A stretch of DNA of 64,000 nucleotides. It comes from Stomoxys calcitrans. Lineage: Eukaryota; Arthropoda; Insecta; Diptera; Muscidae. The DNA lies in the NCBI RefSeq assembly GCF_963082655.1, contig NC_081552.1:58074561-58138560 (forward strand), written 5' to 3'. The stretch's first letter is position 1. The number at the start of each line of letters is the position of its first letter. Made by a program: the position numbers and the translations under genes. Of the stretch, positions 22,429-34,312 are shown piece by piece. The notes beneath the pieces are model-generated. The model saw only the letters and a program-made list of their open reading frames with translations, was not told the DNA's origin and did no database searches.

Positions 22429-24011
22429 AAGATATAAGAAAAGATTTGCTCTGCTATTAAAACGATATCAAGATATGGTCCGGTTCGGACCACAATTAAA
22501 TTATATGTTGGAGACCTGTGTAAAATTTCAGCCAATTCGTATAAGAATTGCGCCCATTGGGGCTCACGAAGTAAAATAGAGAGAACGATTTATATGAGAT
22601 CTGTATCGGGCTATAGACCGATTCAGACCATAATAAACACGTTTGTTGATGGTCATGAGAGGATCCGTCGTACAAAATTTCAGGCATATCGGATAATAAT
22701 TGCGACCTCTAGGGGTCAAGAAGTCAAAATCCCAGATCGGTTTATATGGCAGCTATATCAGGTTATGAACCGATTTGAACCTTATTTGACACAGTTGTTG
22801 ATAGTAAAAATAAAATACGTCATGCAAAATTTCAGCCAAATCGGATAGGAATTGCGCCCTCTAGAAGCTCAAGAAGTCAAATCCCCAGATCTGTTTATAT
22901 GACAGCTATATCAGGTTATGGACCGATTTCAACCATACTTGGCACAGTTGTTGGATATCATGACAGAATACTTCGTGCAAAAACTCATTCAAATTGGATA
23001 AGAATTGTGCGCTCTAGAGGCTCAAGAAGTCAAGACCCAAGATCGGTTTATATGGCAGCTATATCAGGTTATGAACCGATTTAAACCATACTTGGCACAG
23101 TTGTTGGGTATCATAACAAAACAGGTCGTGCGAAATTCCATTCCAATCGGATAAGAATTGCGCCCTCTAGAGGCTCAAGAAGTCAAGACGCAACATCGGT
23201 TTATATGGCAGCTATATCAGGTTATGGACCGATTTGAACCATACTTAGCACAGTTGTTGGATATTATAACGAAACACGTCGTGCAAAATTTCATTCTGAT
23301 CGGATAAGAATTGGGCATGCTAGAGGCTCAGGAAGTCAAGACCCAAGATCGGTTTATATGGCAGCTATATCAGGTTATGGACCGATTTAAACCATACTTG
23401 ACACAGTTGTTGGATATAATAACAAAACACGTCGTGCAAAATTTCATCTTAATCGGATAAGAATTGCGCACTCTAGAGGCTCAAGAAGTCAAGACCCCCG
23501 ATCGGTTTATATGGCAGCTATATCAGGTTATGGACCGATTTGAACCACACTTGGCACAATTGTTGGATATCATAAGAAAACATGTCGTGCAAAATTTCAT
23601 ATCAATCGGATAAGAATTGCGCACTCTAGAGGCTCAAGAAGTCAAGACCCAAGATCGGTTTATATGGCAGCTACATCAAAACATGGACCGATATGACCCA
23701 TTTACAATACCAACCGACCTACACTAATAAGAAGTATTTGTGCAAAATTTCAAGTGGCTAGCTTTACTCCTTCGGAAGTTAGCGTGCTTTCGACAGACAG
23801 ACGGACGGACGGACAGACGGACGGACAGACGGACGGACGGACGGACAGACGGACGGACGGACGGACAGACGGACGGACATGGCTAGATCGCCATAAAATT
23901 TCACGACGATCAAGAATATATATACTTTATGGGGTCTCAGACGAATATTTCGAGTAGTTACAAACAGAATGACGAAATTAGTATACCCCCCATCTTATGG
24001 TGGAGGGTATA
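22429..24011 (-). mobile_element. HINE subfamily A without its 3' end, seven units
   Basis: It begins inside the distal segment ('gatataagaaaagatttgct'), next to the T-run that in intact copies precedes 'gcctaagaag'. Seven central units, GGAC tract (23795-23878), TA tract and ATGGTGGAGGGTATA follow. The missing hairpin side is not found on the far side of the neighbouring HINE, so a deletion accompanied the insertion. Confidence 0.8.
22700..23690 (-). repeat. Seven tandem central units of about 153 bp
   Basis: This is a clear example of the central tandem repeats. The CTAGAGG-type motif recurs at about 22708, 22861, 23011, 23166, 23318, 23472 and 23627. Each unit carries ATCGGT, 27 bases including TTATATGGCAGCTATATCA, then ACCGAT, followed by 'aaatttca..aatcggat'. 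Most units contain an in-frame TGA or TAA in 'accgattt-g/a-aacc', so they are not protein-coding. Confidence 0.85.
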
Positions 24012-24553
24012 ACAAGTAAAGACGGTCTAAAGTTGGGCAAAAACGATCTTTTGATACCATACACCACATGGGGTATGCAATATAGGCTAATTCTTCGAAA
24101 TATAAATTTGCTTACAATTGAAATGAAGAATTTTGACCACACTTTTGTTTGAAAATCGGTTCATAAATGCCAAGCGCAAAGGCCCTAAAACTGAAAATGA
24201 GGATATATATATAAATGGCACATATTTCTAAATCTAAACCGATTGTTATTATATTTACTAGTGATCCGAAGAGTTGCAATTAACACAAATAATCGCATTA
24301 TTGCAGTATAAGTCAAGATTGGACGAAACTTTATATGGGAGCTATGCCTAAATCTAAATCGATTTCGAACAAAATCGGCTCACATAGTAAAAAACAGTCA
24401 TAAAAGTATGCACTGTGCCAAATTTCAAAAAAATCTGTCAAGAAATACTCTATGGCTTAAAAGTGAAAATCGGGTGATACTTATATATGTTAGATATATT
24501 TTAATCTGAACCGATTTATTTAAAACACAACAACAATGTCAGGAGTTATGAGG
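24012..24553 (-). mobile_element. HINE-like 3' part, divergent subfamily
   Basis: It starts head-to-tail after the previous element with ACAAGTAAAGACGGTCTAAAG. A poor hairpin region and 'gataccatacaccaca' replace the usual subterminal repeat. Weak central units ('atgggagctatgcctaaatc') follow until the next HINE begins. No head is present. Confidence 0.5.
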
Positions 24554-27436
24554 AACAAGTAAAAGCGTGCTAAGTTCGGCCGGGCCGAATCTTATATACC
24601 CTCCACCATGGATCGCATTTGTCGAGTTCTTTTCCCGGCATTTCTTCTTAGGCAAAAAAGGATATAAGAAAAGAGTTGCTCTGCTATTGAAACGATATCA
24701 AGATATGGTCCGGTTCGGACCACAATTAAATTATATGTTGGAGACCTGTGTAAAATGTCAGCCAATTCGAATAAGAATTGCGCTCTTTGTGGGCTCAAGA
24801 AGTAAAATAGAGAGATCGATTTATATGGGAGCTGTATCGGGCTATAGACCGATTCTGACCATAATAAACACGTATGTTAATGGTCATGAGAAAATCCGTC
24901 GTGCAAAATTTCAGGCAAATCGGATAATAATTGCGACCTCTAGAGGCTCAAGAAGTCAAGTCCCCAGATCTATTTATATGACAGCTATATCAGGTTATGA
25001 ACCGATTTGAACCTAATTTGACACAGTTGTTGAAAGTAACAAGTAAAAAGGCGTTAAGTTCGGCCGGGCCGAACTTTGGATACCCACCACCTCGGGTATA
25101 TATATAAACGACATTTCGTCACATCCGGGGAAAAATGCATACCTTATGACCCCTAGCAGCTATATAGGAATATGTTCCGATTTGGACCAAATACTAATAA
25201 ATACAAGTCATTGTTCATCTGTCTAAAACAAAATTTTGCTCTTTTAAGTAGCTATATCTAAATAATAAACCGCTCTGAACCATAAACGACACGGACGTCG
25301 AAAAGCCTGGCATACGTCACAGTGTCAAATTTTAGTGAAATCGGATTATAAAAGCGCCTTTTATTGGGCCAAGGCTTTTCATCGAGATATCGGTCTGGAC
25401 CGATTTCGACCAAGTTGCAGATACATGTCGAAGAGCCTAACACAACTCACTGTCCCAAATTTCGGCGAAATCGGACAATAAATGCGCCTTTTATGGCCAC
25501 AAAACCTTAAATCAAGAGATCGGTCTATATTGCAGCTATATCCAAATCTGGACCGATCTGAGCCAAATTGAAAAATAATATCGAAAGTTTTATCACAACT
25601 CACTGTCCCAAATTTCGGCGACATCGGACAATAAATGCGCCTTTTATGGGCTCAAAACCTTAAATCGAGAGATCGGACTATATGGCAGCTATATCCGAAT
25701 CTGAACCGATCTGAGCCAAATTGACAATGGATGTCGAAGGGCCTAAGACATTTCACTGTCCCAAATTTCAGCAAAATCGGACAATTAATCTGGCTTTTAT
25801 GGGTCTAAGACCCTAAATCAGAGGATCGGTCTATATGGCAGCTATATCCAAAACTAGACCGATCTGGGCCAAACTGGCGAAGGATGTCGAGGGGCCTAAG
25901 ACAACTCACTGTCCGAAATTTCAGCAAAATCGGATAATAAATGTGGCTTTTATTGGCCAAAGACCCTAAATCGGAGGAACGGTCTATATGGCAGCTATAT
26001 CCAAAACTGGACCGATCTGAGCCAAATTGGCGAAGGATTTCGAAGGGCCTAAGACAACTCACTGTCCGAAATTTCAGCAAAATCGGATTATAAATGTGGC
26101 TTTTATGGGCCTAAGACCCTAAATCGGCGGATCGATCTATGTGGGGGCTATATCAAGATATAGTCCGATATAGCCCATCTTCGAACTTAACATGCTTATG
26201 GACAAAAAAAAAAGAATCTGTGCAAAGTTTCAGCTCAATATCTCTATTTTTGAAGACTGTATCGTGATTTCAACAGACAGACGGACAGGCGGACGGACAT
26301 GTCTAGATCGTCTTAGATTTTTACGCTGATCAAGAATATATATACTTTATAGGGTCGGAAATGGATATTTCGATGTGTTGCAAACGGAATGACAAAATGA
26401 ATATACCCCCATCCTTCGGTGGTGGGTATAAAAATAAAATACGTCATGCAAAATTTCATTCAAATCGGATAAGAATTGTGCGCTCTAGAGGCTCAAGAAG
26501 TCAATACCCAAGATCGGTTTATATGGCAGCTATATCAGGTTATGGGCGGATTCGAACCTTACTTGGCACACTTGTTGGGTATCATAACAAAACACGTCGT
26601 GCGAAATTCCATTCCAATCACATAAGAATTGCGCACTCTAGAGGCTCAAGAATTTAAGACCCAAGATCGGTTTCTATGGCAGCTATATCAGGTTATGAAC
26701 CGATTTGAACCATACTTAGCACAGTTGTTGGATATAATAACAAAACACGTCGTGCAAAATTTCATTCTGATCGGGTAAGAATTGCGCACGCTAGAGGCTC
26801 AAGAAGTCAAGACCCAAGATCGGTTTATATGGCAGCTATATCAGGTTATGGACCGATTTTAACCATACTTGGCACAGTTGTTGGATATAATAACAAAACT
26901 CGTCGTGCAAAATTTCATCCCAATCGGATAAGAATTGCGCACTCTAGAGGCTCAAGAAGTCAAGACCCCAGATCGGTTTATATGGCAGCTATATCAGGTT
27001 ATGGACCGATTTGAACCATACTTGGCACAGTTGTTGGATATCATAGCAAAACACGTCGTGCAAAATTTCATCCCAATCGGATAAGAATTGCGCACTCTAG
27101 AGGCTCAAGAAGTCAAGACCCAAGATCGGTTTATATGGCAGCTATATCAAAACATGGACCGATGTGGCCCATTTACAATACCAACCGACATTCACTAATA
27201 AGAAGTATTTGTGCAAAATTTCAAGCGGCTAGCTTTACTCCTTCGGAAGTTAGCGTGCTTTCGACAGACAGACGGACGGTCGGACGGACAGACGGACGGA
27301 CATGGCTAGATCGACATAAAATTTCACGACGATCAAGAATATATATACTTTTTGGAGTCTCAGACGAATATTTCGAGTAGTTACAATCAGAATGACGAAA
27401 TTAGTATAACCCCATCTTATGGTGGAGGGTATAAAA
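24554..27436 (-). mobile_element. HINE subfamily A, interrupted by HINE D
   Basis: The left part (24554-25038) has hairpin, distal segment and first units. The right part (26431-27436) has about four more units, GGAC tract and head. The break lies in 'gttgttgaaagta / aaaataaaatacgtc', which is continuous in other copies (for example 47813-47835), proving the nested insertion. Confidence 0.85.
25039..26430 (-). mobile_element. HINE subfamily D, complete, nested
   Basis: About 1.39 kb. The 3' side (ACAAGTAAAAAGGCG, hairpin, GGATACCCACCACCTCGGG) is at the left. Five to six units of the 'tatggcagctatatccaaatctgg' type follow, then a short GGAC tract, TA tract and CGGTGGTGGGTATA. Insertion in the host HINE produced no target duplication and sits between A residues (T|T on the element strand). 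Confidence 0.85.
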
Positions 27437-28603
27437 AACAAGTAAAAGCGTGCTAAGTTCGGCCGGGCCGAATCTTATATACCCTCCACCATGGATCGCA
27501 TTTGTCGAGTCCTTTTTCCGGCATCTCTTCTACGGCAAAAAAAGGATATAAGAAAAGAGTTGCTCTGCTATTAAAATGATATCAAGATATGGTCCGGTTC
27601 GGACCACAATTAGATTATATGTTGGAGACCTGTGTAAAATTTCAGCCAATTCGTATAAGAATTGCGCCCATTGGGGCTCACGAAGTAAAATAGAGAGAAC
27701 GATTTATATGGGATCTGTATCGGGCTATAGACCGATTCAGACCATAATAAACACGTTTGTTGATGGTCATGAGAGGATCTGTCGTACAAAATTTCAGGCA
27801 TATCGGATAATAATTGCGACCTCTAGGGGTCAAGAAGTCAGGATCCCAGATCGGTTTATATGGCAGCTATATCAGGTTATGAACTGATTTGAACCTAATT
27901 TGACACAGTTGTTGAAAGTAAAAATAAAATACGTCATGCAAAATTTCATTCAAATCGGATAAGAATTGTGCCCTCTAGAGGCTCAAGAAGTCAAGACCCA
28001 AGATCGGTTTATATGGCAGCTATATCAGGTTATTGGCGGATTCGAACCATACTTGGCACACTTGTTGGGTATCATAACAAAACACGTCGTGCGAAATTCC
28101 CTTCCAATCAGATAAGAATTGCGTACTCTAGAGGCTCAAGAATTTAAGACCCAAGATCGGTTTATATGGCAGCTATATCAGGTTATGAACCGATTTGAAC
28201 CATACTTAGCACAGTTGTTGGATATAATAACAAAACACGTCGTGCAAATTTTCATTCTGATCGGGTAAGAATTGCGCATGCTAGAGGCTCAAGAAGTCAA
28301 GACCCAAGATCGGTTTATATGGCAGCTATATCAGGTTATGGACCGATGTGGCCCATTTACAATGCCAACCGACATTCACTAATAAGAAGTATTTGTGCAA
28401 AATTTCAAGCGGCTAGCTTTACTCCTTCGGAAGTTAGCGTGCTTTTGACGGACAGACAGACGGGCGGACATTGCTAGATCGACATAAAATTTCACGACGA
28501 TCAAGAATATATATACTTTATGGGGTCTCAGACGAATATTTCGAGTAGTTACAATCAGAATGACGAATTTAGTATACCCCCATCTTATGGTGGAGGGTAT
28601 AAT
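27437..28603 (-). mobile_element. HINE subfamily A, complete
   Basis: It lies head-to-tail with the previous copy, with no intervening base beyond the A-run. Hairpin, distal segment, about four units, a short GGAC tract (about 28448-28472), TA tract and ATGGTGGAGGGTATA are all present. Confidence 0.85.
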
Positions 28604-29292
28604 AACACATAAAATTTAGAAAAATCCATCAAATCTTTATATGAATCGATAGTAAGGAAATGTTGACCATGACTGCGCTTCAATGGTCCATTTTGGCATA
28701 CTCTTTTCAACATTTCGGCCGGTATCTCACGAATAAATGCTTTAATTTTGTTTTTCAATGCGTCAATTGAATCGGGATTGTCTGTATAGACATAAGCTTT
28801 AACATAGCCCCACAAGAAATAGTCTAAAGACGTTAAATCGCACGATCTAGGCGGCCATCTGACCGGTCCTGATCTCGCCTCTCAATGAGTCCATTATTTC
28901 GCTTGCTGTGTGGCATGAGGCACGGCCTTGTTGAAACCACATATCATGCAGGTCAAGCTCTTGCATTTTGGGCATAAAAAGTTGGATATCATCTCACGAT
29001 AGCGCTCACCATTCACAGTTACATTATGATTCGCGTCATCTTAGAAGAGGTAGGGTCCAATGATTTCGCTAGCCTATAAACCGCTCCAAACTGTGACTTT
29101 TTCTGGATGCATTGGTAGCTCTTGCAATGCTTCTGGCTGATCTTCACTCCAAAATCGACAATTCTGCTGTAGCCAAAAATGAGCTTCGTCAATGAATGGA
29201 AGAAGCGCGCGATGAATTTTCCTTACAGAGAACGCATTTTGGTAATAAAATTCAATAATTAGCAAGCATTGTTCGTCTGTAAGTCGATTCAT
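28604..29292 (-). pseudogene. Tc1/mariner-type transposase relic
   Basis: Reading leftward from ATG at 29292: MNRLTDEQCLLIIEFYYQN and RKIHRALLPF (N-terminal helix-turn-helix start), then a deletion to DEAHFWLQQNCRFWSEDQ and MHPEKVTVWSGL. After frame changes 'NVTVNGERYREMISNF' and 'FQQGRASCHTA' are visible, then PPRSCDLTSLDYFLWGYVK and IKAFIREIPAEMLKRVCQN. The family motif before CHTA normally includes a catalytic Asp that appears lost. The order matches an IS630-Tc1-mariner transposase; it is related to, but distinct from, the foldback elements. Inverted terminal repeats were not identified. Confidence 0.8.
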
Positions 29293-29406
29293 TGTTAAAT
29301 TATAGACCAAACTGAAGTTGGTTGACAGTGAACTTCGCTGTCCTGGATAGATGTCGTTTTCATACAAATATCATTGCACTGCATTATCTATCTCTCTATA
29401 TATATA

Positions 29407-29904
29407 GCTAGTAAAGGATTGCTAAGTTCGGCTGGGCCGAATCTTTTACACCTTCTACCATGGATCGCATGCGTCAAGTTTTAAATGACTTTTCGAGAAA
29501 AGAAAAACGCCAGTCGTAGATAAACACCACCTCCAAAATTTCAGCCAAATCGGATAGGAATTGCGCCCTCTAGAAGCACAAGAAGTCAAGACACAAGATC
29601 CGTTTTTATGGCAGCTATATCAAAACATGGACCGATATGACCCATTTACAATCCCAACCGACCTACACTTATAAGAAGTATTTGTGCAAAATTTTAAGCG
29701 CCTAGCTTTACTCCTTCGAAAGTAAGCGTGCTTTTGACAGACGGAAGGACGGACAGACGGACGGACATGGCTAGATCGACATAAAATTTCGCGTCGATCA
29801 AGAATATATATATACTTTATGGGGTCTTAGACGCATATATTGAGGTGTTACAAACGGAATGACGAAATTAGTATACCCCCCATTATATGGTGAATGGTAT
29901 AAAA
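29407..29904 (-). mobile_element. HINE subfamily A, short degenerate copy
   Basis: The 3' tip is mutated (GCTAGTAAAGGATTGC), the hairpin is TTCGGCTGGGCCGAA, and the subterminal repeat is ACACCTTCTACCAT. Only about one central unit remains before a GGAC tract, a TA tract and ATGGTGAATGGTATA. It sits in the first bases of a Helitron. Confidence 0.75.
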
Positions 29905-30123
29905 AATAATTTGTGTTAGTTTGTATGTTTGTTTATTTGTTTGTTTATTTGATTGTGGGTTTGTAAATTTGTTTGTTCTGTATAGACTCAAAAACGGGTA
30001 AACATTTGAGATCGCTGGGTGCCGAAAACTCCCCCTTACACCAAAAGTACCACCCAAATACAAAAGTGGACCGATCGGGACAATATGGGACTTGAATGAA
30101 AGGTATTTAAGAGTAGATTACGA

Positions 30124-31738
30124 TTTTTATACCCTCCACCATAAGATGGGGGGTATACTAATTTCGTCATTCTGATTGTAACTACTCGAAATATTCCTCT
30201 GAGACCCTATAAAGTATATATATTCTTGATCGTCGTGAAATTTTATGTCGATCTAGCCATGTCCGTCCGTCTGTCCGTCCGTCTGTCTGTCGAAAGCACG
30301 CTAACTTCCGAAGGAGTAAAGCTAGCCGCTTGAAATTTTGCACAAATACTTCTTATTAGTGAATGTCGGTTGGTATTGTAAATGGGCCATATCGGTCCAT
30401 GTTTTGATATAGCTGCCATATAAACCGATCTTGGGTCTTGACTTCTTGAGCCTCTAGAGTGCGCAATTCTTATCCGATTGGGATGAAATTTTGCACGGCG
30501 TGTTTTGTTATGATATCCAACAACTGTGCCAAGAATGGTTCAAATCGGTTCATAACCTGATATAACTGCCATATAAACCGATCTTGGGTCTTGACTTCCT
30601 GAGTCTCTAGAGTGCGCAATTCTTATCCGATTGGAATAAAATTTTGCACGACGTGTTTTGCTACGATATCCAATAACTGTGCCAAGTATGGTTCACATCG
30701 GTCTATAGCCTGATATAGCTGCAATATAAACCGATCTTGGGTCTTGACTTCTTCAGCCTCTAGAGTGCGCAATTCCTATCCGATTGGAATGAAATTTTGC
30801 ACTACGTGTTTTGTTATGATATCCAATAACTGTGCCAAGTGTGGTTCACATCGGTCCATAGCCTGATATAGCTGCAAGATAAACCGATCTTGGGTTTTGA
30901 CTTCTTGAGCCTCTAGAGTGCGCAATTCTTATCCGATTGGAATGAAATTTTGCACTACGTGTTTTGTTATGATATCCAATAACTGTGCCAAGTGTGGTTC
31001 AAATCGGTCTATAACCTGATATAGCTGCCATATACACCGATGTTGGGTCTTGACTTCTTGAGCCTCTAGAGGGCGCAATTCTCATCCGACTAGACTGAAA
31101 TTTTGCACATAGTGTTTTAGTATCACTTCTAACAACTGTGCTAAGTATGGTTCAATTCGGGCCATTACCTGGTATAGCTGTCATATAAACCGATCTTGGG
31201 TCTTGACTTCTTGAGTCTCTAGAGTGCGCAATTCTTATCCGATTAGAATGAAATTTTGCGCCACGTGTTTTGTTATGATATCCAACAAATGTGCCAAGTA
31301 TGAGTCAAATCGGTCCATAACCTGATGTAGCTGCCATATAAACCGATCTTGGGTCTTGACTTCTTGGGCCTCTAGAGAGCGCAATTCTTATCCGATTTGC
31401 CTGAAATTTTGTACGACGGATCCTCTCATGACCATAAACATAAGTGTTTATTATGGTCTGAATCGGTCTATAGCCCGATACAGCTCCCATATAAATCGAT
31501 CTCTCTATTTTACTTTTTGAGCCCCCAAAGGGCGCAATTCTTATTCGAATTGGCTGACATTTGTGGTCTAAACCGGATCATATCTTGATATCGCTCTAAT
31601 AGCAGATTTTTCTTTCTTTCTTTTCTTATATCATTTTTTGCCTAAGAAGAGATGCCGGGAAAAGAACTGACAAATGCGCTCCATGGTGGAGGGTATATAA
31701 GATTCGGCCCGGCCGAACTTAGCACGCTTTTACTTGTT
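30124..31738 (+). mobile_element. HINE subfamily A, complete, seven units
   Basis: T-run, TATACCCTCCACCAT, TA tract, short GTCY tract, about seven central units, a distal segment with a small deletion near 31560, inverted repeat, hairpin and CTTTTACTTGTT. It is followed directly by another copy in the same orientation. Confidence 0.85.
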
Positions 31739-33106
31739 ATACCCTCCACCATTAGATGGGGGGTATACTAATTTCGTCATTCTGTTTGTAACTACTCGAA
31801 ATATTCGTCTGAGACCCCATAAAGTATATATATTCTTGATCGTCGTGAAATTTTATGTCGATCTAGCCATGTCCGTCCGTCTGTCCGTCCGTCCGTCCGT
31901 CCGTCCGTCCGTCCGTCCGTCCGTCCGTCCGTCCGTCTGTCGAAAGCACGCTAACTTCCGAAGGAGTAAAGCTAGCCGCTTGAAATTTTGCACAAATACT
32001 TCTTATTAGTGTAGGTCGGTTGGTATTGTAAATGGGCCATATCGGTCCATGTTTTGATATAGCTGCCATATAAACCGATCTTGGGTCTTGACTTCTTGAG
32101 CCTATAGAGTGCGCAATTCTTATCCGATTGGAATGAAATTTTGCACGACGTGTTTTGTTATGACATCCAACAACTGTGATAAGTATGGTTCAAATCGGTC
32201 CATAACCTGATATAGCTGCCATATAAACCGATCTTGGGTCTTGATTTCTTGAGCCTCTAGAGTGCGCAATTCTTATCCGATTGGAATGAAATTTTGCACG
32301 ACGTGTTTTGTTATGACATCCAACAACTGTGCCAAGTATGGTTTAAATCGGTCCATAACCTGATACAGCTGCCATATAAACCGATCTTGGGTCTTGACTT
32401 CTTGAGCCTCTAGAGTGCGCACTTCTTATCCGATTGGAATGAAATTATGCACGACGCGTTTTGTTATGATTTCCAACAACTGTATTAAGTATGGTTCAAA
32501 TCGGTTTATAACCTGATATAGCTGTCATATAAACCGATCTTGGGTCTTGACTTCTTGAGCCTCTAGAGGGCGCAATTCTTATCCAATTTGAATGAATTTT
32601 GGCACGTAGTATTTTGTTATGATATCCAACAACTGTGCCAAATATGGTTCAAATCGGTTCATAACCTGATATAGCTGCCATATAAACCGATCTGGGATCT
32701 TGACTTCTTGAGCCTCTAGAGGTCGCAATTATTATCCGATTTGCCTGAAATTTTGTACGACGGATTCTCTCATGACCATTAACATACGTGTTTATTATGG
32801 TCTGAATCGGTTTATAGCCTGATATAGCTCCCATATAAATCGATCTCTCTATTTAACTTCTTGAGCCCACAAAGGGCGCAATTCTTATTCGAATTGGCTG
32901 ACATTTTACACAGGTCTCCAACATATAATTTAATTGTGGTCCAAACCGGACCATATCTTGATATCGCTCTAATAGCAGAGCAAATCTTTTCTTATATCCT
33001 TTTTTTGCCTAAGAAGAGATGCCGGGAAAAGAACTCGACATATGCGATCCATGGTGGAGGGTATATAAGATTCGGCCCGGCCGAACTTAGCACGCTTTTA
33101 CTTGTT
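31739..33106 (+). mobile_element. HINE subfamily A, complete, tandem with previous
   Basis: It begins at the very end of the preceding element (ACTTGTTATACCCTCC, so the T's are shared). The GTCY tract is long (about 31868-31938). About five units, the distal segment and an intact hairpin terminus follow, ending in T's that run into the Helitron. Confidence 0.85.
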
Positions 33107-34312
33107 TTATTTACAATTGGGTCCAAGTAATTGGGGGGCCGCCCCGACCCTAAAAATGGGTTTATTGGACGATAATGACAATGTGTGGTTTGAATGAAAG
33201 GTATTCGGGAGTATATTACAAATATGGGCAGGAGGGAGGTAGGGACTTTTTAATTTGTTGATATTGGAAGGGGCGGCGGACCCTTCCCGGTTACTCCAAA
33301 ACGCCACCCAGTATCAAAAGTGGACCAATAGGGACAAAACGGGTATCAAATGAAATATATTGGAGAGTAAATACAAATATGGTATAAAACTTGGGTTCAA
33401 GTATCCAAGGGGTCGCCCAACCCCAAAAACTGATCCAAACAGACATATTAGACCTACATATCAATATAGGACTCAAATGAAAGGTATTCGGGTACAGACT
33501 ACGAATATGACATAAAAAATTAGGTCTTAGTAATTGATGGTCGCCCCATCCCCGATAAGCCCCGCAAGTGGAAATATTACTGAATCATACCTTGATGAAA
33601 CTCGATTGAAACTCTACGAATATGTCGATAAGCCCTCCAAATGGGAATATTACTCGATTGATGAAACTCGATTGAATGCCATTTGAGAGCAGATTACTAA
33701 TACGACATTTAATTTTGTGTGCAAGAATCAAGGCGGTGCTTTACCTCTTATAATCGCCTCTAATAGGTTATTTGACCCTTTAAAACAATGGTGATAGATT
33801 ATTTAGAGTAAAGTGTGGTCCACAACACTCATAAAGACGCCCTCTACCAAACGGCTGAATACACCAATCAAGACAATATGGGGTTAAATAAAAGGTATAA
33901 GTTTGTGGACTACGAATCTCATATCTTCATTCTGCTCATATATCTAGCGGAGCACCTCACCCCAATACAGTCAATCAATCATAATGACCTAACAGTACAC
34001 TGCATGATTTACAATAATTAATTTATGGGGACATAACTTCCCCTTACCCTAATTTAATTTAATAAAAAAATTTGGTATCAAAATCTGCGGTGAGCTGTCC
34101 AGGTAGACCGATCAAGTCTGCAGTGACCACTACACCCCAAGTAGGACTTTTAATAACCTTTATTGCAATATGGGGTTTAAATAAAGTGTAGATAAATCCA
34201 CAGGAAATTGAAATACATTTGCAATTGTAATTAGGCAGAAATTTCCAAATTTAGAGTACTCCTCTTTAATATAGCATTATCTGGCGCAACAGAGCGGGCT
34301 GGGCTCAGTAAG

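Larger units (their letters stand above)
29393..34308 (+). mobile_element. Non-autonomous Helitron, split by three HINEs
   Basis: The first bases TCTCTATATATATA (about 29393-29406) are a Helitron 5' terminus. The element resumes at 29905 with 'aataatttgtgttagtttg' and 'tatagactcaaaaacggg', is cut again at 30124, resumes at 33107 ('gggtccaagtaattgggg'), and ends near 34308 in a decayed tail (GCGCAACAGAGCGGGCTGGG). There is no Rep/helicase reading frame. Repeated phrases such as 'gactcaaatgaaaggtatt' mark the family. Confidence 0.65.

Noticed and set aside
22700..23690. CRISPR-like array of regular direct repeats
   Set aside because: Units are about 153 bp, nearly identical end to end without unique spacers, and the setting is eukaryotic.
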